From Eleginops maclovinus (taxonomy: Eukaryota > Chordata > Actinopteri > Perciformes > Eleginopidae): 64,000 bases of DNA. Position numbers and translations under genes: made by a program. The stretch lies in the NCBI RefSeq assembly GCF_036324505.1, contig NC_086365.1, positions 8,078,655 through 8,142,654 of the forward strand, written 5' to 3'. Below, piece after piece: positions 12,742 through 23,648 of the stretch. The notes under the pieces are model-generated. The model did no database searches, had not been told where the DNA came from, and saw only the letters and a list, made by a program, of their open reading frames with translations. Each line of letters begins with the position of its first letter. Positions within the stretch are counted from its first letter, which is position 1.

Positions 12742-13087
12742 CTTCAAAATTCTTTCAAATGAACCATCAATCTCTGTCTAAATGGCTTAATTTTAAGGGC
12801 CCAGAAGCCAAAAAGGTTAATAAAAGTTTCAAAAATATTCCATATGGGCTACATAATAAGTGTTGTATTATGATAGTGGCCCAATTGTTCATAACCGCAT
12901 TAAGCATTGTATTTAAAAAAACTGAAGCGGAGCTTAATCACAAGATATTATAAAGATACAAGAAGAGGAGCTTGTGCTGAGGTGATGCCGCTCGAGGAAC
13001 AGATGGTTGGAGTGTGTGCACTGCTCCATTAATCTGCCAGAGAAGAGGCTTTAACGAGAAGGGATTATTCCCCCCCTTTTATATAGG

Positions 13088-13090
<3 letters not shown>

Positions 13091-13141
<51 letters not shown>

Positions 13142-13160
13142 ACACGCACACACACACACT
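13091..13160. repeat. (CA)n microsatellite
   Basis: CA dinucleotide array of about 70 bp with one ATACA and one GCA interruption, about 1.2 kb upstream of the stimate start codon. Confidence 0.95.
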
Positions 13161-13839
13161 TGTGCATGAGCCTGCAGCCTCCCTGTTTTTTGTTTTGGCT
13201 TTATATATACACATTTCTGGTTTGAAATAATCTTTGAACGTTCAATAAACTCTTAAATAGAACCTGATATCATCAAACGTTATTTGCCGGATCAGTAAAG
13301 TACTTTTGTAGGTTTTTTCAGTTTAATAAAGCAAATGATTTATTGTGTATGCTTATTAATTAATCAAAGATGTTCTGGTGGAATCATATTGGATTAGATA
13401 AAATAAATGGAATGGAATGCATGTGGTTGAGTTGACACGCTCCATCCATAAAGATGCTTGATATATATAAAGGACAATTCAGGGCCAAAGTAAATCCAGA
13501 TTTTGACCATTTCTCAATCATATATCTACAAATTTAGCTTTTTCTCAAGTGATTAGGCTAAATGTGTAGAATGACGCAAAATAAAATGTTATGCATGACA
13601 TTTAACCTTTTTTTTCAGCCAATGACATCTATAATCACTGAGTTGGAAATTAATGTTGGCTCTCTCCCTGTAAGGCTTCAGTTATATAATCCTCTGTAAA
13701 TCTCTAAATTGGCATTAATCAGATAATTTACTAATTTACTATATTTAATAGGTCATCCATAAACTGCACCCTCTCATGATTATTCTTGAATATAGTCTTT
13801 GGAGGAGTTTGAGCTTTACCTGACTTTTAAGCCTCCTTT

Positions 13840-14376
13840 ATAACATCTCCATGGGAGGCAACGATTTGTCGTGCGTGTTTCTCTCGCGCGCATCCAAGAC
13901 CAAGTGCCTCACGAGGGGATACGCACAGACTAGCGTCACTCAAACGACCCACAACAGGAAGTTAAGTTAGTTTGACTTACTGTAAAGTTGGAAAACAGTC
14001 AGTTTAAATGATATTATGTTATATTTGTAAAACACATTGAGAACCCATTCCCTTGTTTTCCTGCTGTTCTTATAAGCTTATCTCTTTTATTTTGAAATCA
14101 TCCGTTTAACCGGAAGCTCGACTTCTCGTTGGCGCAACTTGACAGTTGATGTTTTCGTTGTCAAAAGATGGATGCGAGTAAGATAATCGATTCTTTTGTC
14201 TGCTTTTGCATCATAAGATGTAACACCAGCCTCTGTGAACATTAAAGGAGAACTTTACCTTGCATGAAAAACCGCTAAGTGACATTTAGTGCTTTGTTTT
14301 TCCCGAGTAAAGGAAGGTTAAGCCCGTCTTAGCCCACCTACGGACCTCCTTTTGTCTCCGTGTTGTTTTTATCAAC
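13840..14376 (+). promoter_or_regulatory. probable stimate promoter and 5' UTR
   Basis: CpG content rises relative to the flanks (for example GTCGTGCGTG and TCTCGCGCGC near 13870-13890), directly upstream of the stimate ATG. No TATA box at a convincing distance was seen. The transcription start is not determined. Confidence 0.4.
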
Positions 14377-17300
14377 ATGGACATGTACGGATACAGCGGG
14401 GTCTTCTTGGTGAAAAGATTCCTGGCTGATGGCGTTTCTGAAGTCACAAACATGTCTGATATCAACAATGCGAATCCCCACGGCTGCGACAACGGAGCTC
14501 TCACGGACAGATTCGGCGTCTTGATCCAGGGACTGCTGGCTATCGTTGCCTTTAGTACTCTGATGTGTGAGTATCATTACATTTCTCTGTAACAGCCTCA
14601 ATTTCATAGTGTTGCTGTGATTATTCAGGTAGAGGATTCATGCAAAAACTTGCTTTTAAAAGGCTATACTAATCCACGTGGCGATTTGTTGACGTTTGAG
14701 CCTCATTAGCATTGCATCAAATTCCATTGTCAAATATGCTAATTTAATATTACTTGTGACAAAATAAACATGCCCAAACTAAATATTTCCTAATATGATT
14801 TGGCAAGTAAAGGTTCTTTGTTAAATTCGGTATTTATGATGTACTGTAAAAATAACTGTATGAATACATTTGACCATTTTTGTTATATGTCATCGCCTCT
14901 GAACATCTACCACGTCCACATATTAGACTATTGGTCTGAGCGGTAGTGATGTGTGTGTGAATACTTTCTTAATAAACATATTGTGATATAAAAACGCACG
15001 GTTTGTGCCATAGCTTTATGCTGAGTTTGACGTTAAGACAGACGTTAAACGTACATAATAAGTTATACTTAAAACACTATGTGTGCACATGAGCAAAGAA
15101 GCTGCACAAATTGCCATGTTTTTTAGGAAAGTGTCGTCATGGTCCCTATCTCTATTGTCCAAGGAATAAGTCATGATTGATAAATTGATTTAAATAAAAC
15201 AATATAAAGTGAAATATAAAAAATACTTTCCCAATGTTTTTGAGTGCATGCCTTAACAACAAACCAAGATGCCTCTTAACAGTTGAAGTGTGGATGTAGG
15301 CCTCCTCTGAACAAAGGCTATTGACTGCTAAATAGCTTGTGATTCTGTGGCAGCTGACTTGGGGAATGTTGATCTCACCCGTTTTGCCAATACCACTGCA
15401 AATGACTCCAAATATAAGCTTACTGAATTATGCTACATGTTTTCTTTTCTCAGAATTCAGAGTTTATAAACATGCTTAATGTCAATTATTCTTTGCTGGA
15501 TGCCAACATGCTACATGGAAATGACATGCATGTAAATGCCTGTGTACATTGTGTAATCCACTTATTTGATGAGTGTCAGATATGATCTAATAATTAGAGT
15601 GTAGTTTCAAAAGGTCAACGTAGTCATGGATATTTAATCAGATGGGTTCAGAGCAGAAGAATCCTCCAAGCAGTGAAGTGTTGCAGAATCAGGCCAGGCC
15701 TTTAGGGTGATTGAGATCAATAAGCTCTAACCTCCTCTCAGTTACTTATTAGTGGAGAAAATCAATACCCCCCTCCTCCCTTTTTTTCTTTTCCTGTTCT
15801 CAGCATGATCACAAGTGCTGTTCCTGGTCGAACCATATGCATTGGTTAATATTTATACCATATTATTGTGTGCAGCAGAGCATTAAGAGCCCTTCAGCTC
15901 TGTTCACAGTGATGGTATGCCAAGTCACAGCCCAGCCTGAACCATGCATCCCTTTTACTTATCTATGTTTAGAGTACTCTTCCTCAAAGCTATTCTTGTG
16001 AGTTTCCTGCCATTGACTCGTCATTATTCTTGCACTCACATACTGACAAAGGCTTAATATATAAAGAAAAGCTGCCACAGTTTTACAACTAAAAATGATT
16101 GTCGTATTACTGTTATTTATTTTTATTTAATTGTCTAGAAACAACCATTTAAAAAAATTGTGATTAATGCAAAATACCATTCACAATTTCCTAAATCCGG
16201 AGGTGACATCTTCACATAACTTGTCTTATAAAACCAACATCTAAAACACAACATTTAATTATCAGGTATTTAAAGCAGAGAAAAGCAGCAAATATTGACT
16301 TTTTGAGCTGGAATCAGATCATTTTGTGCTTAATGAATGACTTAAAAGATTCACTGATCTTCACAATTGCTGATAAATAATTTTCTTATTGTCTCAGCTT
16401 TAAAGGAATAAGGCTGATGTTGCATTATTTGGCTTAGGAAGTTGCAGGAAAAAGTATATTTACACTGCACACTGAAAAAACTTGAGTTTACAGATGTAAC
16501 ATGCAGGAAGCCTTGCCGCCGGTTTCACATGCTGAGTCACGTTCTCCAACCTTGTTAGATGACGAGATAGAGGAACAGTCAGCGTCTGTTCCCCCTGAGA
16601 CCGGTGACCTGGAAACACGTTTTGTGGTAGCTTTAAATAACGATATATGAATGTCTGTGTTTCATTTGTCCTCACTCCCCCTCTGCAGTTTGTTTGACCA
16701 CCATGTGATGGTTTTGCAGAATACACGCAAGTCTGGTGGAAACATTATAGATTAATTGATTGATTTTCCTTTTTTTTATTCGCAGTGAAAAGGTTCCGAG
16801 AGCCTGCAGGGATCAGACGACCTTGGAGAATATGGTCAGAAATACTTATTGTCTTTTATTCCACTTTACTGTCCTACGTTTTTACATTAGACAGACTTGC
16901 ATAGATTAGATAAGTCTTTTAAAATAAAGAAAATGTTGGTGACAATGATGTTAATGCAAACATAACACTGAAAATTATCATACTGTATCTGCATTCCCTT
17001 TCCTAAATCTTACTACTCCCAAGTGAACCCAACCAAACATATTCAATGAAATAATTGGTTTTTTTATCGCTTTTTCTAGGTTTTATGACACATCAAAGCA
17101 GGCCATCGGTGCTCTTTTCATCCACTTTGCCAACGTCTTCCTGTCCACGCTCACTGAAGAAGACCCATGCTCCCTGTGAGTTATTTATCTGCACAAACAA
17201 GTCATGGTACCATCAGGTCCGACTGTCACACGGCTCTCACTTCTCATATATCTTCCTGAAGGTATCTGATGAACTTCCTGCTGGATGCCATGCTGGGGAT

Positions 17301-17706
17301 GCTCGTCATCTGGCTGGCTGTGAAGTTGGTATCCAAACTGGTGGAGTACAAGCAGTGGACGCTGCTCATGTTTGGAGAATATGGTATGAGTTTAATTCAA
17401 TGCTTTACGTTCGGTTTCCATTATTTAAAGTCCATAACATGAAATGCAAGAGGATTCTCAGTGTCCGACCACTGGAGGGCGCTGGAGACCCACTGAGGGC
17501 ATTTAGGGAGGAGAGCCAGTCTCCAGCTGCTGCCTCTGGACCGGAAAACATCCCCAGTGGCTTCAGAGGGGGATTATCTCCTTGCCAATTATTAAACTCA
17601 ATACTCTACTGTTGTTTTTTACTTTGCATTCCTTCCTTCTGTGATGGGAAAAATTCACAAAAACAAATTGCAAGGCTGATTTTAAGTTTGTAATTAAGTT
17701 GCTTAT

Positions 17707-17772
<66 letters not shown>

Positions 17773-20700
17773 TATTTTGGAAACTGGTTTCTTTCTTTCT
17801 ATTTCTCAATTTTCTCTCTCTGTCCTTGTGTCTTTCTCCTCCCTTCTTCCTGTCTTAATGACAGACTTGTCCTCTTTTGTGTCTGCTGTGCTGAGACACC
17901 TGTGTTACCTTTGGAAAGCTTCTGGTTTATATCCTACTCAAGATGCAAGACAGTTGGTATCATTTTACCAGCAGGAGTTTAGGTTGTTGGATAACTGAAG
18001 CTCCTGTGCTGTAGTCGATATTGCTTTTCTGTTCTGTGTTTTCTCATTAAAGTAAATAAAATGAAAGTAAAATAATAATATACATTTAACTAACGAATAA
18101 ATATTTTCACAAAAACAAAGATTTGCTAATGATGTAAACAGGCTTTGCTTGAAATATGTAAAAACTTGTGTAGATGAAGCTTTCTGATGGTTTCCCCCCC
18201 CCTCCTCTCCTGCAGGGGACCCTCCCCAGGCGGCAGCGTGGCTCGGACAGTGCGGCATCTACCTGCTCATCATGGTGCTGGAGAAAGGTGTAATCAGTCT
18301 CGTGCTGCTCGTCCCTGGCTGGTCCAAAGTAAGAGCAACTCGTGCTGCTTTCAGGTGCTATGGGAAAGATGCCATCCAGTGATATTACATACTGACGGCA
18401 GGGGGGGTAATCACATGGACTTAAGGTCAACTGAATCACAGGTTTTTTTTTATTTTATTGTAACTTAAAAAATATGTGTTTTCAGTTTTCTCTTTTCAAA
18501 CTAATCTTTGTCATAGCAGCAGATTCCCTTATAAGGAATAAAGGTGTGTAATTTGTATCTTTCTTATTCATCCATTTAAAGATAAAGGGAGTGTGCAGAA
18601 AGCTCTGTGTTTATAGACCAACTTCCTTTGTTTAGAGATAGTCTACTCTTACACATACACGGATCATAAATATTAGTTTATTTAATAGTACCTCTGTTTG
18701 TTCTGGTGCAGGGTCAAATGTTTAGGGTCTAATTATGTCTTACAACTCCAACATAATGTTTTGGTTCGTTTGTGAATATGATCCACTTCATCACGGCCCC
18801 ATGACTTGAAATGAAGAAGTTGAACAATATAATGTGTTTTATGTGGTTTCCAAAGACTCTTTATTGAAACCAAAAGTTAGTTTATCGTCACAGGAGCTTC
18901 TTCTCCCTCAGCACCTTTAAATCACCGGATGTCAGAGTGTTAATCTCTCCTCTCTTCTCCTCCAGCTGCAGGAGGTGTTGCTGGGCTACATCGCTGACCC
19001 TCAGCTGGAGCTGGTGCTGGTCATGCTCATCGTGCCTTTTATAGTGAACGTGAGTATTCATTTCATTATCTTACCTTATTGTATGTATATATTTTTTATA
19101 TTTACATCACATTACATTACGCCCCCCCTGCAGTCCATCATGTTCTGGGTGGTGGACAGCCTGATGATGAGGAAGTACAAAACGATGAAGAGCCTGGACG
19201 ACTCGTGTGACGTGAAGAATGCTGACGAGCTGTCCTGGGCCAACAGTGAGGAGTCACGGGTAAGAATAATACACACACACACACACACTCACACTCACAC
19301 TCACACTCACACTCACACTCACACTCACACTCACACTCACACTCACACCCACACACACACACTCACACTGGTGACATTATGGTTGCTATGCATCACACAT
19401 GTTCAGACTTTCCAATCGGCTCCGGTGAGTTTTGGTTTAAGCGCTGGTTTTTCTGGGAAACCGTGACAGGCCTTGTGTTGCGTTCAGGGACACCCCCTCC
19501 ACACAGCACAGAAGCCATGTCTCTCTCTCCTCTCTGAGGACATACTGTTTGGGAGCATGACCCCCGTGTTAAGTGGGACAAATGTTTACCCCCCCTCCTG
19601 TTTCCTTCTCCCTTATCCTCTGCCAGCCAGTTATAAAATCCAGCCTTCATCCCGGGAATAAAAGTGACATTTAGGACTTGTTTCCACACGCTGATGCTAT
19701 GGAAAACGTGGGGAAGTGGAGGAGGACACATAGAGGGGCTTTCACTCAGACGAGGTCTCAGTTGTGGTGGTGGGCGAAGATAAAGCCACAATGCTGTTGT
19801 TGTTGCTGGTTTTGCAGCTTGTTCCAAAGAAAGAAGTCAATCGCTCGCCACACACACACACACACACTTATCCCCCCTCCATTGATTTATTTAAAATTCA
19901 AGAGATATGAGCAATCATAAAGTGACTCTGTACTTAAATACAGCCCTTAACTGCATGATGGAAATGTGTTGCTTATAGCGCTGCAAACAATGATTTAATG
20001 TATTATTGATTAATGTGTCAAACCTTTTCTAAATAAAACAATTAACCCTATCAAATATTTAAAATATATATATATATTAAAACATTAAAGATAAAAAAAT
20101 ATATACAAATATATATATCATTTGAATGATTGCATCCCTAGTGCTACTATGCTCTGTATGAGTCATTTTTGCACGTCTTCTCTTTATCCGATTATCTGAA
20201 TTTGTACCGCTCTGCAACGTAGCCTTTATGTGATCTTTCCCACATGTCAAACCCGAACATAAAACAACATATGGAGGTTTATGATGCTGTAAATGTTATA
20301 TAGTTGTGGAATCTTTATCCTATGGGATTTGAATCCCTGCTGCTGCTGCTGCAGTAGAGCACATCTTATAGGCTGCAAATAATTTAAGATATTTTCCTCT
20401 TCAGGCGGGGAATGCAAAGCTGAGATATTTTTCTAAACTAAAGCCCCTGTGTTTAACTGATACCAAGATGGACAAAGGTATCAATGAAACCTTTGCTTTG
20501 CTGTATTGTATGCAATGCCTGTTGGTGGTCTAGTCCCATTTTTCTATGACATTTTGATGCTTATTTCAAGACATACATGTGATAAAGCGGACACCATCCT
20601 CCCCTACTTTTCACTCCACTACCTTTATCTGAAAGCTCTAGTTACTTTATTGGCTTATACACAATATAAATAAACAAATAAATCAACTATGAATCCATCA

Positions 20701-20886
20701 GCAGTATACGAGGTAATGGAGGTAAAAGATCTGAACCGGTCTTCCGTCCTCCCTCAGGTGTTGCTGAGTGTGGAGACGGACACAGACGAGGCTTCGGAGG
20801 GGGAGGAAGACACCGGCGATGGCGGACCTTTTCTTCATGTGCAGTATTCTGGAGGACCACTGAGGCCCAGCTGGGTGGTGGTGTAA
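14377..20886 (+). CDS. stimate: STIMATE/TMEM110-like ER membrane protein (complete, 8 exons)
   Basis: Exons: 14377-14566, 16786-16834, 17080-17175, 17262-17383, 18216-18328, 18966-19049, 19134-19259, 20758-20886. All phases agree, giving 909 nt and 302 residues. STIMATE is a multi-pass ER protein at ER-plasma membrane junctions that binds STIM1 and promotes store-operated calcium entry. Family signatures are LKRFREP at 64-70, [17 protein letters not shown] at about 74-90, EEDPCSL at 106-112, FGEYGDPPQ at 149-157 and an [15 protein letters not shown] block at 212-226. Hydrophobic segments lie near 46-64, 88-104, 116-139, 165-186 and 204-228. The tail from 261 is acidic ([14 protein letters not shown]) and ends PSWVVV; the polybasic end I recall for the human protein is missing. 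Linkage to itih5/itih2 suggests an ohnologue of mammalian STIMATE rather than its direct positional orthologue. Confidence 0.92.
16275..16398. repeat. fragment of GCTGCAAC-type MITE
   Basis: Contains GAAAAGCAGCAAATATTGAC, GAGCTGGAATCAGA, AATGACTTAAA and GCTGATAAATAATTTTCTTATT in the order seen in the internal part of a common teleost short element. Located in stimate intron 1. Confidence 0.55.
17710..17772. repeat. (ATT)n microsatellite
   Basis: Pure ATT trinucleotide array of about 63 bp in stimate intron 4, translating as a spurious poly-leucine ORF. Confidence 0.95.
19269..19371. repeat. CA run and hexamer (ACTCAC)n satellite next to a splice donor
   Basis: A (CA)n run changes into about ten copies of a CACACT/ACTCAC hexamer and back to CA. 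It begins about ten bases after the stimate exon 7 donor at 19260. It gives long Thr-His or Glu-Cys ORFs that are not genes. Confidence 0.9.
19978..20140. repeat. degraded MITE with AT-rich core
   Basis: The left end reads GCGCTGCAAACAATGATT and the right end GAATGATTGCATCCCTAG, an imperfect inverted pair around TATATATATA. It resembles an internally deleted copy of the GGGCTGCAAC-type teleost element. Confidence 0.5.
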
Positions 20887-22890
20887 ACCCAGGTGATGCT
20901 ATCCACACACAACACACTCTTAAGAGCCTAAATATGAGCAAACCCAAAACAAACCTTGCTTCCTTAACTCCTCAAAGCTCTAAATATCAGCTTCCATGTA
21001 CGCATAGGCACAATTAAAGGTCTTATAACTTGTGAATGTGAAGCCTCAGCTGCCTTCCTCTGCAATGAGCTTTACTCAGTATAGGCATGTACATCCAATA
21101 GCATTTTTTGGAAGCTCTTCATCCTCTCACCTTGCTGCCTCTGTTTGCTGCAAGGAACATCTGACAAACCACAACTGAGCGTGTGTGGAGAGAGATTATT
21201 AAGGAGGGCAGCGCCAAGGGGCTGAATGTGCGGGTGGTAATGACAAAGACTGAAATAAATCTGTCTTCACTCCACACCGGGGACTTTTGGGAATGATGTT
21301 GCTCTAAAGAGAGTCATCTATCGTCGATCATATTCCAAAGAGGAGCAATTAAGCAACGTATTCATATATAAGCATTCACTCTGTCAAATATAATCACTTT
21401 AAATCCACCTTTTTAATTAAGGCATGATTATAGCCATTCCGGCGAGGTCTCCCTCTGGCTGTTTACTTTAGGTTTGAAAGGTGGTTAATAGTTTTATCAT
21501 GTGATCATATGGGTGCTGCAATCATGACGGACCAAATATGTTGAAAGCAAGGATTTTTATGGAAAAACGTGAAGCTTTTTGCAACAGGTTGCTTTTAAAG
21601 AAATTAATATATCTGGAAAGAAATGTAATCCTCTTTAGAAGTTTCAAAGGGCCAGATCACACTATGTGCAATTATGTTCATATTCGTTGAGCACTTGTAG
21701 TTGTACTTAATGTGTATTCGGGCCACTGTTTTACTGGGGAAAATCCTTGATATTTCTTTTAGATTAATGTTGGAGAATTTTGACAAAAAGCAAAAAGTCC
21801 CAATTTGACAAGGAAACATTGCAATTATAAAGTCATAACTGCATGAGACAAATTGTGGAGAAAATCCTTCTGAATGTCATATTCCAATGTCAGTTCCCTG
21901 AATGTGTGCTTGAGTCTCCCAAAGTGTTAGTTGGGCCTTCTGGGAAATGCAGTTCTTTGCTGTCTTTCCAATATGTTGAGAAGAACATTATCACTCTCAT
22001 GTCTGTAATCAAAATATGAAGCTGCAGCTGATTAGCTTAGCTTAGCATAACAACTGGAAACAGGCGGAAACAGCTAGCCTGTCTCTGTCCAAAGATAACA
22101 AAATGCATCTACAGCTCTTAAATTAGCACAACGTTTTATGTATCTGTACAGTTTCACAAAGGGTTACATGGGGGACTATCTCTGTCTTCTGAACTTGCTA
22201 CCGTTGTACAGAAACAGTCTAGCTGTTTTCCACTGTTTCCAATCTTTATGCTAATCTAACAAACGTCTGGCCGTCACGTCATATTTAACTGACAGATATG
22301 CCATAAAGATGGTATCAGTCTTTGGCAAGAATGACTGTATGCATATTTCTTTAGAAAACAACTTTTTTTAAATTTCCATTTTTGTATTAAATCAATCTTA
22401 CTGTTTCTAAACATTTCCAACTCCTTTCAAAGTATTCAGACGTTATTGTTGAAATGTCAGATTTCTTCTGCATTAAGAATTGCCCTACTGATGCTCAGTG
22501 GGATCATACTGTAGCTGTGTATCAAACTTTGCAAATTATTGCACATTTATTATATTTATTCCGTTTATATCTTTTATGTATTTTACAGTAAATTGTGGTT
22601 CAACATGTGATAACAACATTGGATGTTTTTTAGTGATTATCAGGAATGGTAGAATTTTGAAAGGGGGAAAACAAATTCTCCTGAACACATATACTGTATG
22701 TCCTAATAGCCAAAGATTTGATATACTTTGGCTGTATCTTTTATTTTGTATTCCCTTGTACCTTGTGTATGTTTTTTAATAAACCAAATGATGAACATCT
22801 GTATGAAAAGGCACGCCCTGTCATTAACAGAAAGTGCCGAATGAATCTCTTTAATCTGCACTGTGAATAAAGACGATTGACACATGAGCT
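20887..22890 (+). other. stimate 3' UTR
   Basis: Runs from the TAA at 20884-20886 to AATAAA signals at 22778-22783 and 22866-22871. No coding potential was seen. It contains a palindromic repeat at about 21975-22320. An earlier AATAAA near 21255 could give a shorter form. The opposite-strand itih5 3' end is about 560 bp further right, so the genes converge without overlap. Confidence 0.6.
21975..22320. mobile_element. palindromic (long inverted repeat) fish element in stimate 3' UTR
   Basis: The left arm contains TTAGCTTAGCTTAGCATAAC, AACTGGAAACAGGCGGAAAC and AGCTAGCCTGTCTCTGTCC near 22034-22090. The right arm contains GTCTAGCTGTTTTCCACTG and TTTCCAATCTTTATGCTAAT near 22217-22258, the imperfect reverse complement. 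Outer pieces (TCTCATGTCTGTAATCAAAA near 21992; GACAGATATGCCA near 22292) also pair loosely. This matches a common teleost dispersed element as I recall it. Confidence 0.65.
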
Positions 22891-23440
22891 GGTGTCAAAT
22901 TCCTGCGCTAGAAATGGAGGGGGGGGGAAGCAACGTGATGGCAGACATCCTGAGCATGTACCTGGCCACAGCACACCTGTGTGGGTGGGGCCAACAGCCC
23001 TGTGACCTCCAGCTGATGACAGGGAGCTCCATGGAGCTGTGTGTTTGTATGTTATGTGTGTGAGCCGTGCATCTAGTCATTGGCGCTGGGACAAGGGGGT
23101 TGTTACCAGTCCCCGTGGTAACCAGGTGTGATCCTTACCTCGATGTCGCCATGTTTAAGAGACGCCGACATACATATTTGGGGTGTGGGAAAAAAACATG
23201 CATTCCCAGATGGGTGCAAAATGGATGTTTGTTTTTTATATTGCACATCTTATCAGCTTTAAATTATGGTATCATCACACATTTTCCTTTCATATTTCTT
23301 TGAAACGTTCTGTTTATTTTTTTATATAATATAGATTTTTGACTTGCTCTACATGTATATTCACTCCTTTTTTACAACTTAATTCCCCTTACTGTGTTAA
23401 CGTGTGCACCGTTTTACACCTCGTAAAATCCTTGCTTGTG
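22891..23440. other. intergenic, stimate/itih5 convergent
   Basis: Short spacer between the two 3' ends. It contains a poly-G run near 22919-22927 and otherwise ordinary sequence. No gene was recognised. Confidence 0.55.
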
Positions 23441-23648
23441 GGTTTAGTTGTTTTTTTATTTACAATAACAATATTACACAAATAAAACACACAATAAAAT
23501 ATAAAACATTACATTTTCATTAGAAAAAGTACAAAAATATATTCAAAAGTGAGAAAGAAAAACTGAAATGTGAAGATTGGCATTGGGAAATATTTGCTGA
23601 GATGTGAAATGGATACAGAGTAAAACAACTTATACTACAGTTTGAGTC
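23440..23648 (-). other. itih5 3' UTR
   Basis: From the stop at 23651-23649 the minus strand continues to an AATAAA signal (plus-strand TTTATT at 23455-23460). This gives a compact 3' UTR of about 200 bp. Confidence 0.6.

Larger units (their letters stand above)
10801..14376. other. intergenic region, sfmbt2 to stimate
   Basis: Divergent intergenic DNA between the sfmbt2 promoter (minus) and stimate (plus). It contains MITE-like remnants at 10998-11162 and 12486-12741, a 20-bp exact direct repeat (11913 and 12128), and a (CA)n array near 13091. About 13840-14376 is richer in CpG and is the likely stimate promoter/5' UTR. No coding exon was recognised. Confidence 0.6.
14567..20757 (+). other. 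stimate introns: repeats and non-coding content
   Basis: Intron 1 (14567-16785) holds a MITE fragment at about 16275-16398 and otherwise unique sequence. Intron 4 (17384-18215) holds an (ATT)n array at 17710-17772. Intron 7 (19260-20757) begins with an ACACTC/CACACT hexamer array, then a short (CA)n at 19851-19867 and a MITE fragment with a TATATATA core at about 19978-20140. No other gene was recognised in them on either strand. Confidence 0.7.

Noticed and set aside
17055..17693. 212-codon plus-strand ORF
   Set aside because: It runs across stimate exons 3 and 4 in a different frame and through the introns. The spliced STIMATE frame explains the exons.
20887..23440. mustn1 between stimate and the ITIH gene, as on human 3p21
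   Set aside because: No frame gives the short MUSTN1 protein motifs; the interval is 3' UTR and spacer.
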